Notes under the pieces: model-generated
The model's input: the letters and a program-made list of their open reading frames with translations, nothing else
Told to the model about the DNA's origin: nothing
Databases searched by the model: none
Part shown: in pieces, positions 40,510 to 51,405 of the stretch
Numbering within the stretch: position 1 is the stretch's first letter
Layout of the letters: every line of letters begins with the position of its first letter
Translations under genes and position numbers: made by a program
DNA from: Entamoeba histolytica HM-1:IMSS
Lineage: Eukaryota; Evosea; Mastigamoebida; Endamoebidae
Assembly: GCF_000208925.1 (NCBI RefSeq)
Contig: NW_001914921.1
Location: 1,335-65,334 of the forward strand
Direction of reading: 5' to 3'
Length of the DNA: 64,000 nucleotides

Positions 40510-42066
40510 ATGTCTAAAAGGATTAGTATATCTTCTCCATTTTCAGGTAATAGTTCACCTACTTATCTTCGGCAATCATTTTTTAGTGTTAAGTCATTAT
40601 CATCACATACATTACATGAACATTGGGGTGTTATTTGGGGGTCATTTGAAACAATCATAAGACAAGTAACATCAAAAGACCTTCTTTCAGAAATAAATTG
40701 GAAGATTCCTAGAAGGTTCAATATGAAAAAGGGAAATGAAATGAGTTATGTTTTTTTGTTGGATATTATCTCATATCCTGAGATGAATAGTAAACAACTT
40801 ATAATGGAATATGTTGAAAATACTCAAGTTATTCATGACTTTCATAGTCGAGTAAAAAACTATGGTATGAATCAATATTATAAATCAATTCCTTTAAAAA
40901 CTTCAATTCATATTGACCGACCAACTGAAATTAGAATTCAAACAACACATATTCCAACATATTATTATTATGAATTTGGTAAACGAATAAAAAATGGAGA
41001 AGAAGTTGATATAATAATATTTACATTACATATTCCTTTTATGGTAAAATCACCAACAGAATATCCAGTAATTATATTTAATATAGGAATTGATTTACCA
41101 AAAGACATTATTAATCATAAAATGTTCCATGACTCACTTTATGATTATATAAATCGTATATTTTATTATTATCAATTAGCAAATTTTACTCTTAATAATA
41201 AAGATTCAAGTGAATATTTAATTGAAGAATTATATGTATTAATTGATAAAATAGATGAATTTATTCATGTATTTAATAATAAACAACAATTCATTAATAT
41301 ATCAACTCATACAAAAAATACTTCAAAAGAATATACAAGATATTTATGTTCTATAATTTCTGGTTATATTCAAAGTTATTACACTATTTGTATTCCTTTT
41401 TCAACAGATACTATTACTGATATTAGAATTTTATTAGATCCATTTGCTTTACCTGCAATTCAAGACTTTCATTCTAATAAAATGACTATTAACATAAACC
41501 CATTTTTTACTCTTCAATTTGTAACTAAATTTGATCCATCACAATATTTTCAATTTCCATTTCCAATTTGTTTAATTGACTCATCTCAGTTTATTGTTCA
41601 ATCAATGAAAGACATTGATACAATTTCTTATTATAAGTCAAGGTCTTCATATTTTCTTAATATTATTAATAAAAGATTAAAGGTAAATACTAATGTAAAT
41701 CCAATCAACCCAATTTCATTTTTAGCTCCAATTGATCATTGTTTTTTAATAGAAGACTTTATTAGACAATTTGTTAAAGTAATTAGTCAAAACCAATTAA
41801 ATACTGCTGTATATTTATTACAACAAACATCAAATTTTATGATTATGAGAGGAATGAAATTATTTTATTTTATTATTAACAGTTCTTTTCCTTTTGGAAA
41901 AAAGTTAATTGAACAAATTCAAAATTGTTTTGATTTAGACAAAGAGGATATTCAATTACTCATTCAGTTATTTAAATTTGATCAACCTTATATTGTCTCA
42001 AAGATTCAATTATCAGTTAATTCAATTCTTCAACAAGATTCACAAATAACTCGTAACTTTTTTTAA
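40510..42066 (+). CDS. Uncharacterised protein
   Basis: 518 residues, not recognised. The frame extends 24 codons upstream to an ATG at 40438, but that stretch contains the GAAC box, so the second ATG (MSKRISISSPFSG) is preferred. It opens with a Ser-rich segment, then HEHWGVIWGSFETIIRQV, VFLLDIISYPEMNSKQLIMEYV and an aromatic-rich mixed alpha/beta region (IFTLHIPFMVKSPTEYPVIIFNIGI). The second half is mainly helical. No membrane helix or signal peptide. It precedes the BEACH gene by 124 bp on the same strand, with no other evidence of a link. Confidence 0.7.
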   Translation: MSKRISISSPFSGNSSPTYLRQSFFSVKSLSSHTLHEHWGVIWGSFETIIRQVTSKDLLSEINWKIPRRFNMKKGNEMSYVFLLDIISYPEMNSKQLIMEYVENTQVIHDFHSRVKNYGMNQYYKSIPLKTSIHIDRPTEIRIQTTHIPTYYYYEFGKRIKNGEEVDIIIFTLHIPFMVKSPTEYPVIIFNIGIDLPKDIINHKMFHDSLYDYINRIFYYYQLANFTLNNKDSSEYLIEELYVLIDKIDEFIHVFNNKQQFINISTHTKNTSKEYTRYLCSIISGYIQSYYTICIPFSTDTITDIRILLDPFALPAIQDFHSNKMTININPFFTLQFVTKFDPSQYFQFPFPICLIDSSQFIVQSMKDIDTISYYKSRSSYFLNIINKRLKVNTNVNPINPISFLAPIDHCFLIEDFIRQFVKVISQNQLNTAVYLLQQTSNFMIMRGMKLFYFIINSSFPFGKKLIEQIQNCFDLDKEDIQLLIQLFKFDQPYIVSKIQLSVNSILQQDSQITRNFF

Positions 42067-42190
42067 ATAATAATTGATGTGTATTGTTTATTCAAATTTA
42101 AATTATTTATCATTAAATTCAAATCAGAAAAAAGAAAAACACAAAAGATCTATAAAATTTCTAATTAGTTTTTGAATAATTTAAATTAAA

Positions 42191-45100
42191 ATGGAAGATG
42201 TTAATGAAGTCTTATTAGAAGAAACTATTCCTATTCTTTGTGGTGTACCATATGATCCAAGTATTCCAATTAACTCTTCTGTATATCAAATAGTACCAGA
42301 TATTGAAGAAAAAATAAGAAATTATATAAACCCAAAAAGCTTATATCAAACATTACAATTATTAATAACAGAAAATCCATTAAATATATCAAAATTATCT
42401 AAATCATTTTCTTCTGAACTTGTTAAAAAAATTAAAACAAGTAATGGAAATGAATTATCTGTTATTTTAGGTTTATTAGAACAATTACTTAAAATTAGAT
42501 TAACTACTAAAGATTTCACTGATTTATTTCATTTATATATTACATCTAATAATTGTAATGTTGAAATTCTTTCATTACTTAATTCTTTGGCTCGATTTGG
42601 TGGTCCTGAAAGATATTATGCATTTCCTGGATTTCTTACTTGTTTATATAAAACTATAACTATTGGAACTACTGATAATTGGGGAATTTCTTTAACATTT
42701 AGATCAAGAGGAAATGGTGTTATATTATCAATTCAATCTCCTTCTATTGGAATTACCATTACTATAAAAGAAGGATTTCTTTATATTGAATGTGGAATTA
42801 ATACACCATCTTTAATAACAACTCCAAATAAAAATGATTTACAATTAAATAATAGACGTGTTGTTAATGGAAAATGGTATAATTTAATAATAACGCATTC
42901 TAAAAGAGAACAACGTCTTGTTGTTGAAATTGAAAAAGAAAATTTTACATTTTCTTTAAATTATCCAAAAAATGAAGAAGCAATTATATCTATTGGTGGA
43001 ATATCAAGTAATTCTAAAAGTTATTTTACTGGTGATATAACTGATGTAATAATACTTCCAGAAGAAACAATTATTCGATATGATCAAAAAGAATTAACTA
43101 AAGATATGTTACTTTTTGAATGTTATAAAATATCAAATTTTACACCAATTGTTACAATTATACGTGAAACACCAGGTGCTATTATTAATAGGATTGGTGG
43201 GATTAGTAAATTATTTATTTTATTAAATCAAAAATATAATACAAGAGCATTAGAAGATTGTGAAAAAATACTTGATCTTTATTTTAGATTGTTATCTACT
43301 TTTAAATTGTTGAGACAAGAGTCTATTGAAAATAATGAAATATCTACTATATTTCAAACATTAATTAATTTGGCAGAAATAACAAAAGAACAAACTTTTA
43401 ATGAAACAAAAAAATTACAAACTCCAATTGTTAAAGAATTTATTTCTTTTGCATTAAGACTTATTAATTCTCATTCTTTTCTTTCTATTAGAAATATTAT
43501 ACTTAGACATATTTTTGATATTAGATGGTGGCCAAATGATTCACTTAGAGTAGAATATATTAAAGAATTACAAGAGTCGATGAGCCACACTGTTTTAGGA
43601 ACATTACCATTCAAATTATTTGAAAAATTATCATATAGGAGTTTAATGTTATGGATTTTATATGATGATATTCCAGAATTTGAAAAAGAAACTATTCCAA
43701 GAGCTCATCTTCAATGGAGATGTGGATATATTCAATATATTACTTCAATTATAATTAAAGATGTTTATGTTGTTCAATATTTTATGACTGATTCATTACA
43801 TCTTCTTGACACTGCAATTCAAACAAATGATTTTAATACAGAAGCTTTATTAATTTATATGTATGTTTGTATGGTATTAACTTCTCAAGGAGAATTAAAG
43901 TCTTTTATATCAACTATGTTAAAAAAGAATAAAACTGCATTACTTTATCTTTATATTCAACAAAATCCATCATTTTTAAAAGGTAATATTGAAAGGCTTT
44001 TAGCATTAATTAATATAGAAGTTAAATATAATGTTATTGTAGATGCAATGAATTCAACACGTTTAACACCATTATTATATCAAATAGCTATTGAATGTTC
44101 ATTTAATAATATTAGAAATACATATATTGATACTACTACAACTGGATATTTATCTTCTAAAGGATTTCTTCTTAATATGAATCAAATGAAATTAAAACAA
44201 GATTTTCTTACACCATTTCTTAAATCAATAAGTATTGCAATATCAAATAATTTATCAAATAACATGGTTGTGTTAGATATTATATTAAATGATCTTGTTC
44301 AATGTTTAGAAAATCATATTATTTGGAAATATTTATTAAAAAGTAAATATTGGATAACCATATTTATTGATATAGCTGTATCATTGGTATCTTCAAAAGA
44401 ATACAACATTTTACAAAGATTACAAAATATCTTTGCAAGAATAATTGGAATTGCATTTCAACAACAGAATGTATCATTAGAAAATATTATTTGTTATTTA
44501 TTATCAAAACTACAAAACAAAGAAAAGTTTTATATTATATTCAGAAGTCTTTTAAAATGTTTAGTTAAAAATGTTCTTTGTCAATTAAATAATGATTCAA
44601 GAGATAAAATGGTTATTCAAATGATATTACTATTTAGTGATTTCTTTTGTAGAACATGTAGTTATGGTTGTGATACGGCATTACCTCATTTCGAAGAAGA
44701 TTATGAATTAATAACAAAATGTTTAGAATATCATTATCCACAACCAAAATTATGTAATTCTAAAGTAGCATCAATGCAACATGTTTTTATTGTTCATTTA
44801 ATATTATGTCAACTTCATTCAATTGCTTTAAAGAATAATAATATTCCTTTGTTAAGAAAAACGTTACAACTAATTCCTCCATATCTTGTTCAAAGACCAC
44901 AAATTGAAGGATATGATAGTTGGGTTATTTTCCATCTTTATGATATTGTTAAACAATGTGATGATCCAAGTGTAAGAAGGGATATATCAAATATGATGTA
45001 TTTATTAAACTTTAAACAACAACCTCACATGGAATTGGATTTTAAAGGAATTCAATTATTTGGAAAGGAATTAGTTTCTTTCTATAAAACTCATGAAAAT

Positions 45101-47254
45101 GGATTAAAAGTTCAAGCTGATGTATTGAAAGTTGAAGAAAATAAACTAAGAAATAATCCTTCATTTGTTTTTAAAGAAGTGCAATACCCTAATCTTGACG
45201 TTGCACCCATGGATTATAACAGATTAGTTATGAGTGACACTGATATTAGACTTAGGTTATTCACTTCTAGTAGAAGAAATTGGTCAAATGCTTTTAAATC
45301 AAATATTCTCATTGATACTGTAAATTCCAATACTTTCAAATTTGAAGAAATTGGATTTTCTGAGGTAAGACCAATTATTGTATTGAAGCCAGTTTCTATA
45401 GATGAAAATAAGATTAGTATTATCACTCCATCAAGTCTTGAAAAGGAATATAGAGAAGTCCTTGAAAAGAATAAAGGTTTAATTCATTTCAAATCACTTA
45501 CTAGTGATGATGGCATAGATGGTGTTCTTATTTATTTAAGTAAGAAAGAAATTGCTAGAATTTATATTAATGCTGATAACCTTCAATTAATTATCAAAAC
45601 ACCATCAAAAATTGATGAATTTGGATTAAATATTATTACAATGGTCATTTTGAGAAGAGAAGAATATATTGAATTATATATAAAGTATCACCGTCCATTA
45701 TTGATTCATATGAAAGATTCATTAAAATTCTTAAATAACTTATCTCACATTACTTTAAACCATCAAATACAAACGGTTATTTATATTGATCCAGTTAAAG
45801 CATTTAATCAATCAACTATAATTAAGGATTGGATTAATGGAAGAATGAGTAACTATATGTTTATAAATCAACTTAATTTTTTTGCAGGATATTCATATAA
45901 TGATATTAATAATCATCCATTCTTTCCTTGGATCGACACATCAATGAGTTGGGAAACATTAATTTGTCATATTATTGATAATTCAAAGCAACATTTGTTA
46001 AGAAATGAATTTACTTTGATTCCAAGTCCTAATCCAGAAGTAAGAACATCAATTAGACTTGAACCAGTAGATGTTTGTTGTTTGTTATATTCTATAGTTC
46101 CATTCACATTATTATTACCATTTTATCAAGCCGAAACCTTGCATGGAAAAGCTATTCGTTCAATAGACCAACTGGCTAATAGTGCTTTAGTACCACAAAT
46201 TTATTCATATCCTTTATTAATGTCATTAGAAAGGTTATATATATTAAGAATGACTCTTGAAATGGCAGTTTTATCTAAAGAATTACATAAATGGTTATTA
46301 AAAGCCTTTTCAATATTAAATGGATTACCAAAGAAAAAATATGAATATGATTTTAGTGGAATCTTTTTAAACCAAGAAGGAATTAAAATAAATGTTCTTC
46401 CAACAAATAATGGAACTGTTCTTACTGTTGGCGAAGAAGGGTTTTCAGTTAAAAGTAATAATTCTGGATTTAATGAAATTAGTGTTTTTATGAGAAGTTG
46501 TAAAATGAAGAAAGTCGAAGGGTTAAATAATATTGATGTTATTTATGATGGTAATGAAATGATTATTATTGAAGCACTAAATGGAAAAACTCTGATTAAA
46601 CAAAAAGGAAGTGTTGTAGATGTAAATGGAAAGATTATTAGTATTATTGACTCTAAAAAAGGTACAATAGAATATGTTTTAAAGAACTCTATTGGAGTAG
46701 AATGGAAATATTACAATAACAATCATCAAAATACTATATTAAAAATAGAAGAAATTCAACCAATACAAAATGCCTTTATTTCATCAAAGAAATGTATTGT
46801 TCTATTTACAGAAAACTCTTTTTATTGTAAATCTATTTGTGGAACAATTATTTATACAAAATTATTTATTCCTCATTTATTCTCTCTTTCAGCAAATGGA
46901 TTTTCTTATTATGTTTATCAAAACACACTTCATGTAGAAACACTTAATGGTATTCACAAAGAAATTCAATTAAATTTGGATTATATTTCAATGACAACAT
47001 TAACATGCTTATTTTTAGATTTCATTATTCTTGCTCAACCAAACCAAATTACTACATATGTTTTCCTTGGAGACAGATTTGTTTTATTGGGTTCTATCTC
47101 ATTTGTTGATGGATGGAATATTACAAGTGTTCATTCAAATTGTTTAATTAATGATGATCCAACAAATTGGACCTTTGTTGTAAATTGTGAGAAAGATAAT
47201 GCTAATTCTTTTGTAGTTTATTCTTTGAATTATATTACTTTAAAATCTAATTAA
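42191..47254 (+). CDS. BEACH-domain protein, shortened BEACH core
   Basis: 1687 residues, single exon. A lectin-like (ConA fold) segment at about 150-300 (GISLTFRSRGNGVILS, VVNGKWYNLIITHSK) is followed by about 700 residues of armadillo-like helices. A PH-BEACH-like stretch lies near 1010-1090. At about 1213-1255 is a BEACH opening (WINGRMSNYMFINQLN, FAGYSYNDINNHPFFPW) matching the family's W..G.ISN..YL..LN..AGR...D...YPVFPW. The expected 200 further BEACH residues (including the RF..RY region) are not recognisable; the next 120 residues are divergent helices. The C-terminal 300 residues look like a beta-propeller without clear WD repeats. BEACH proteins regulate lysosome and vacuole size and membrane traffic. 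Confidence 0.75.
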   Translation: MEDVNEVLLEETIPILCGVPYDPSIPINSSVYQIVPDIEEKIRNYINPKSLYQTLQLLITENPLNISKLSKSFSSELVKKIKTSNGNELSVILGLLEQLLKIRLTTKDFTDLFHLYITSNNCNVEILSLLNSLARFGGPERYYAFPGFLTCLYKTITIGTTDNWGISLTFRSRGNGVILSIQSPSIGITITIKEGFLYIECGINTPSLITTPNKNDLQLNNRRVVNGKWYNLIITHSKREQRLVVEIEKENFTFSLNYPKNEEAIISIGGISSNSKSYFTGDITDVIILPEETIIRYDQKELTKDMLLFECYKISNFTPIVTIIRETPGAIINRIGGISKLFILLNQKYNTRALEDCEKILDLYFRLLSTFKLLRQESIENNEISTIFQTLINLAEITKEQTFNETKKLQTPIVKEFISFALRLINSHSFLSIRNIILRHIFDIRWWPNDSLRVEYIKELQESMSHTVLGTLPFKLFEKLSYRSLMLWILYDDIPEFEKETIPRAHLQWRCGYIQYITSIIIKDVYVVQYFMTDSLHLLDTAIQTNDFNTEALLIYMYVCMVLTSQGELKSFISTMLKKNKTALLYLYIQQNPSFLKGNIERLLALINIEVKYNVIVDAMNSTRLTPLLYQIAIECSFNNIRNTYIDTTTTGYLSSKGFLLNMNQMKLKQDFLTPFLKSISIAISNNLSNNMVVLDIILNDLVQCLENHIIWKYLLKSKYWITIFIDIAVSLVSSKEYNILQRLQNIFARIIGIAFQQQNVSLENIICYLLSKLQNKEKFYIIFRSLLKCLVKNVLCQLNNDSRDKMVIQMILLFSDFFCRTCSYGCDTALPHFEEDYELITKCLEYHYPQPKLCNSKVASMQHVFIVHLILCQLHSIALKNNNIPLLRKTLQLIPPYLVQRPQIEGYDSWVIFHLYDIVKQCDDPSVRRDISNMMYLLNFKQQPHMELDFKGIQLFGKELVSFYKTHENGLKVQADVLKVEENKLRNNPSFVFKEVQYPNLDVAPMDYNRLVMSDTDIRLRLFTSSRRNWSNAFKSNILIDTVNSNTFKFEEIGFSEVRPIIVLKPVSIDENKISIITPSSLEKEYREVLEKNKGLIHFKSLTSDDGIDGVLIYLSKKEIARIYINADNLQLIIKTPSKIDEFGLNIITMVILRREEYIELYIKYHRPLLIHMKDSLKFLNNLSHITLNHQIQTVIYIDPVKAFNQSTIIKDWINGRMSNYMFINQLNFFAGYSYNDINNHPFFPWIDTSMSWETLICHIIDNSKQHLLRNEFTLIPSPNPEVRTSIRLEPVDVCCLLYSIVPFTLLLPFYQAETLHGKAIRSIDQLANSALVPQIYSYPLLMSLERLYILRMTLEMAVLSKELHKWLLKAFSILNGLPKKKYEYDFSGIFLNQEGIKINVLPTNNGTVLTVGEEGFSVKSNNSGFNEISVFMRSCKMKKVEGLNNIDVIYDGNEMIIIEALNGKTLIKQKGSVVDVNGKIISIIDSKKGTIEYVLKNSIGVEWKYYNNNHQNTILKIEEIQPIQNAFISSKKCIVLFTENSFYCKSICGTIIYTKLFIPHLFSLSANGFSYYVYQNTLHVETLNGIHKEIQLNLDYISMTTLTCLFLDFIILAQPNQITTYVFLGDRFVLLGSISFVDGWNITSVHSNCLINDDPTNWTFVVNCEKDNANSFVVYSLNYITLKSN

Positions 47255-47725
47255 ATGAATATTGTGTTCAAACAGAATTTAATTACTCCATGCAATGTCT
47301 TTTAATTATTTTAAGTTTTATTTTCTCTTAATAACATTGGTAGTAATTCATCTATTATAATTTATTTTGTTTATTAATTATTTATTTTTTAATTCATTTT
47401 AATTCATAAATCTTTCATCTTATCTGATGACTTTATCATTCAAAATTATCTTTTAATTGTAACAGTATTTTATAATAAGTTTAAGTAATATTTCTTCATA
47501 AAAATGGTTGATAAAGAGAAATCATTTGTGTTATATACTTTGTTGTATATAATAAGTTCTTTTATTTATATTTATTGCTTTCAAAAAATGTTTCTTTATT
47601 TAAAATTCTTGAACAATAAACCTTATTTAACATAACCAATAGTAAAAGAATGAAATAAAGCATTATCTTAAATCTTTTATTTATTGTTGTCATTTTAAAA
47701 TATTGTTTTATTTAGTAATGGTAAT
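47255..47725. other. spacer between convergent genes
   Basis: 471 bp of T-rich sequence between the BEACH and P4-ATPase stop codons. Nothing recognisable. Confidence 0.6.
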
Positions 47726-50700
47726 TTACTCATTTTCTTCATTGATTAAAGAAGTTGGATTTGTTCGAATATACATTGTAGAATCAACAAATACATCTAA
47801 CTCTTGGTCACAACTTGTTATTGAAATACTTGAGGTTTGGTTATCTATTGAAGATGGTTGTGCATCATTTACATGTACATACTTTCTTTTTTTATTAAAA
47901 TAATATTCTTGAAGTAATTGTGTATTGGTTGGTTTTATTCTTCTTTGGAAATAAATTGATACGATTTGAGGGAAGACAGTGATAACCATAGAAATAATAA
48001 TCATTAAATAAAAGAGTGGTTGTTTCAATGTAAACAACCACCCCCAATAAGATATATTTCTCACTGACATTCCAGGGACAAACATAATGATAGTGTAAAG
48101 AATAATGTATAATAAAATACTCCCTAAGAACGATAATATAATTGTATTTCCAACCCGCTTTGTATAAACGAACATAGTTAAATAAATCGAGAAAAGACTG
48201 TACGTTGTGACTGTAACAACTGTGAAAGTAAATCCATTTACTTTTCCATCAAAACTTGTCACGTCTGATGGGGCAATAATGAAATAAAATATAACAAAAA
48301 AGAGAATTGACTGAAGTCCACCATACAAATACCATTCAACAAAAGACTTAATTTTGTATTGTTTATCGGTGAATGTTTCTCTATGAGACTTTGGATACAA
48401 TTTAATAGTTTCCCAAGGAAGTTCATAATCAAATAAGGCAATAGCAGCTGGTGGTAGTGAAGTAAAAAATGTATTAAAACAAGTCATAACCCAATCATCA
48501 TAGATAATTTGACAAGTAAAATTGGATATTGTTGCAAACCAAATATCCATAAGAAAGAATGCAGCATTCTTATAAAAACAAAACTTGATAAGAGTAGTAA
48601 TTTGGTATTTGCCATTTCTTCCATAAAATAAAATTAATTTAGTTAAATGTTTGAATCTTCTAATAGCAAAATCTGCTGTAATAGCGGCTTGATTGCCTTC
48701 TTTACCATATATCCCAACACCAACATCCCCATGAGTAAGCATTGGAACATCATTTGCACCATCTCCAATTGTAAGACATTTTGTTTTTGTCATTTGTTTT
48801 ACACATAAAGCAATATCTGCTTTTTGTTTAGGACTTACTCTACAACAAATAACGCTCTCTGCTTTTATAGCAAGAGAACTAAATTTTTTTTGATGTTTAA
48901 TAAACCAATCAATATTATTTTCATGAATAACAATTCCAAGTGTTTGGTTTTGATTTAAAGAATTATCTATTATTTCTTTAGAACTATACAACTCTTCTAA
49001 TTCTTGATCTAAATGTTCAACAAATTCAAGTTCAGAAGTATGATTAAAATATATCATCTTTTGTCCAGAAATAAATAATCTACAATTTAATCCAACACTA
49101 ATAGCTGTTTCCATTTTGTCACCAGTAATTACCCATATTTTAAGTCCTGCTTCTCTTAGCATTGAAATAGTTGATGGGACATCTTCTTGAAGTTGATCTT
49201 CAATAGCAGTTACACCAATTAATTCTAAATGATTTTCAAGTTGTTCGTATAATTCCATTTGTTGACGTTTGATATCATTTGCTAATGGATCAATTGAGTC
49301 AAACTTTTGTTTCCATTGAAGAATTTCTTCTGGAGTAAAAATTCTTCTTGCAATAAAAAGTGTTCTTAGTCCTTCACTTGCAAAATTATTAGCATGAATT
49401 TGTGATATTTTGACAAGTTCTTTTGAACTATCATCTAAGAGTTGGGTTATTACATTATCAGCTCCTTTACAATATAAAATATATAAACCATCTCGTTCTA
49501 CTAAAACACTCATTCTTTTTCTTGAGCTTGTAAACTCTATTTGACATATTAATTTGAATTGTTGATGTTCTCCTAATACATCTAATGAAATATATTCTTG
49601 AGTATGTTCTTTTAAAATTACTCCATTCTTCTTTGAGGCATCACAAAGTGTTTCTTCATCAGGAGAAAATGAAGAATAATTATAATCTCCACTATCTGAA
49701 TGTTCTATGGTACATGAATTACATAGAGATAAACAATAAAGAAAATCAAGTAATTTTGGATTATCTACAATTCTTGTTTGAATACTTCCACTAAGAACAT
49801 TATGATATATTTCACCATAAATACTACACTTACTAAACTGCATTTTGTTCTCACTATTTTAATTAAGTTAAAAGGTTTTTTTAATTCAATTTAATTATAA
49901 AGAAAGACAAACGTTAATGTCCCTGTTTTATCACTTAAAATATACTGAACCCCTCCCATTTCTTCAATCATTGAACAATTATTTGTTTTCATTCCAACAA
50001 CTTTTTCTGTACCTTCAGAATCAAATTCTTTAATTTTAAAATCATCATCCATTTCCATAATATTTCCTTGAATAAATCTACATACCTCTATTGTAACTCC
50101 AACTGATATTGGAATAGTATATGATATTAAATTAAAATATCCAAAGAACTTTTTTATTGAATAAGTTGTTGTAGACCATTGTGGGTCAATTGAATGAAGA
50201 TACCAATACCCTTCATCTTGTATTACATTTTTATATTTCCAACTAGCAAATCCTGCCATAATACTACAAAGGATTAATTGAAAGAAAACAGTAGAAAGAA
50301 CAAATTGATTTAAACGATGATCTAATGTTGAATTTTTATTTATTGGTTTTGAAGAATTTAATGATTGTTTAGTATATTTTCCTGTATAACATACTACAGC
50401 AATAACTTTATCAGTTTTTCTTAAAACAGAACCTTGTAATAAAAGGTTTTTTGAATCTAATGTTATTATATTCTCTCCATTAAACTTAAAACACCCTTTA
50501 AAGTCATTAAAATTTGATGTAGGAAATCCACACTCTAACATTCCTTTAAAATCAAGTGTTGAATTTTCTGAACTTTTAGATAATTGTTTGGGGACATAAA
50601 CTGTTTTCAATGATGTTTCTCCATCTAATGCAGCTGTTTCTACTTTACAAATACCATCAGGTAAAGAAGAATAAATAGGTACACAATCACAAGGTATAAT

Positions 50701-51192
50701 TTCATTCTTAGTTAAAATAACTAAATCCCCAACAACAATATTCTTGGACGATCTAATAGTCTCAATTCCATCAGTAATAGTACTAAACTTTTTATTATTA
50801 AATTCTTTATCTGAACGATGTCTTTTTAAATCTTCGATAATTTCTCTTATTGCTGAAACACAAAGAACAATAATAATTGGAATAACAGCAGTAATTGGTG
50901 TTACTGTTGAAATAAAAGGAATACAACTAATTATCATATTTATTAAAAAATAAACATTTGTCAATAATTTATATTGGTAATATAAAAATTTAAATATGAA
51001 AGAAAAAATGGAATATTTTGTGGTAGATATTTCATTACAAGGAAATAATTTTTTATTTCTTTTATGTTGTTGAATGAAGATGGGTGGATATGAACCTAAG
51101 ATTACATTAGCTTTTAATTATTCTTTATACAGAACATATATTTTTCTTTTTAACAAACTCTTTCTATGGCAAATCCAATCCAATAATTTCAT
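47726..51192 (-). CDS. P4-type ATPase, aminophospholipid flippase (3 exons)
   Basis: Exons 51192-51159 (34 nt), 51095-49913 and 49853-47726, with GTTTGT...TAG introns of 63 and 59 nt, give 1114 residues. The mini-exon (MKLLDWICHRK) joins SSYPPIFIQQHKRNKKLF, then CNEISTTKYSIFSFIFKFLYYQ, the family's N-terminal T.KY...F...FLY.Q motif. Catalytic parts: AALDGETSLK (actuator loop DGET), phospho-Asp400 in SDKTGTLTENKMQ (formed across intron 2), and CLTIGDGANDVPML in the P domain. Ten membrane helices follow the family pattern (two, two, six). P4-ATPases move PS/PE to the cytosolic leaflet, relevant to phagocytosis and vesicle budding. The 34-nt exon is the only way found to supply an ATG. Confidence 0.92.
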
Positions 51193-51405
51193 TAAAACAT
51201 TTATTAGATTATTATTTTTATTAAATCTTTATTATATAATAAAAAATATTAAATATTTTTTTGTTTTTTTATTTTTTATTATTTAAACTAATTTTATATT
51301 ATTTTGAAGTTTCTTTTCATAAACATAAAAAATTTATAACATTAAAAGAAAGTTATAAGAAGATATAGACTTTTTTGATAAATAACAAAAAAAATCTTTT
51401 TGTTA

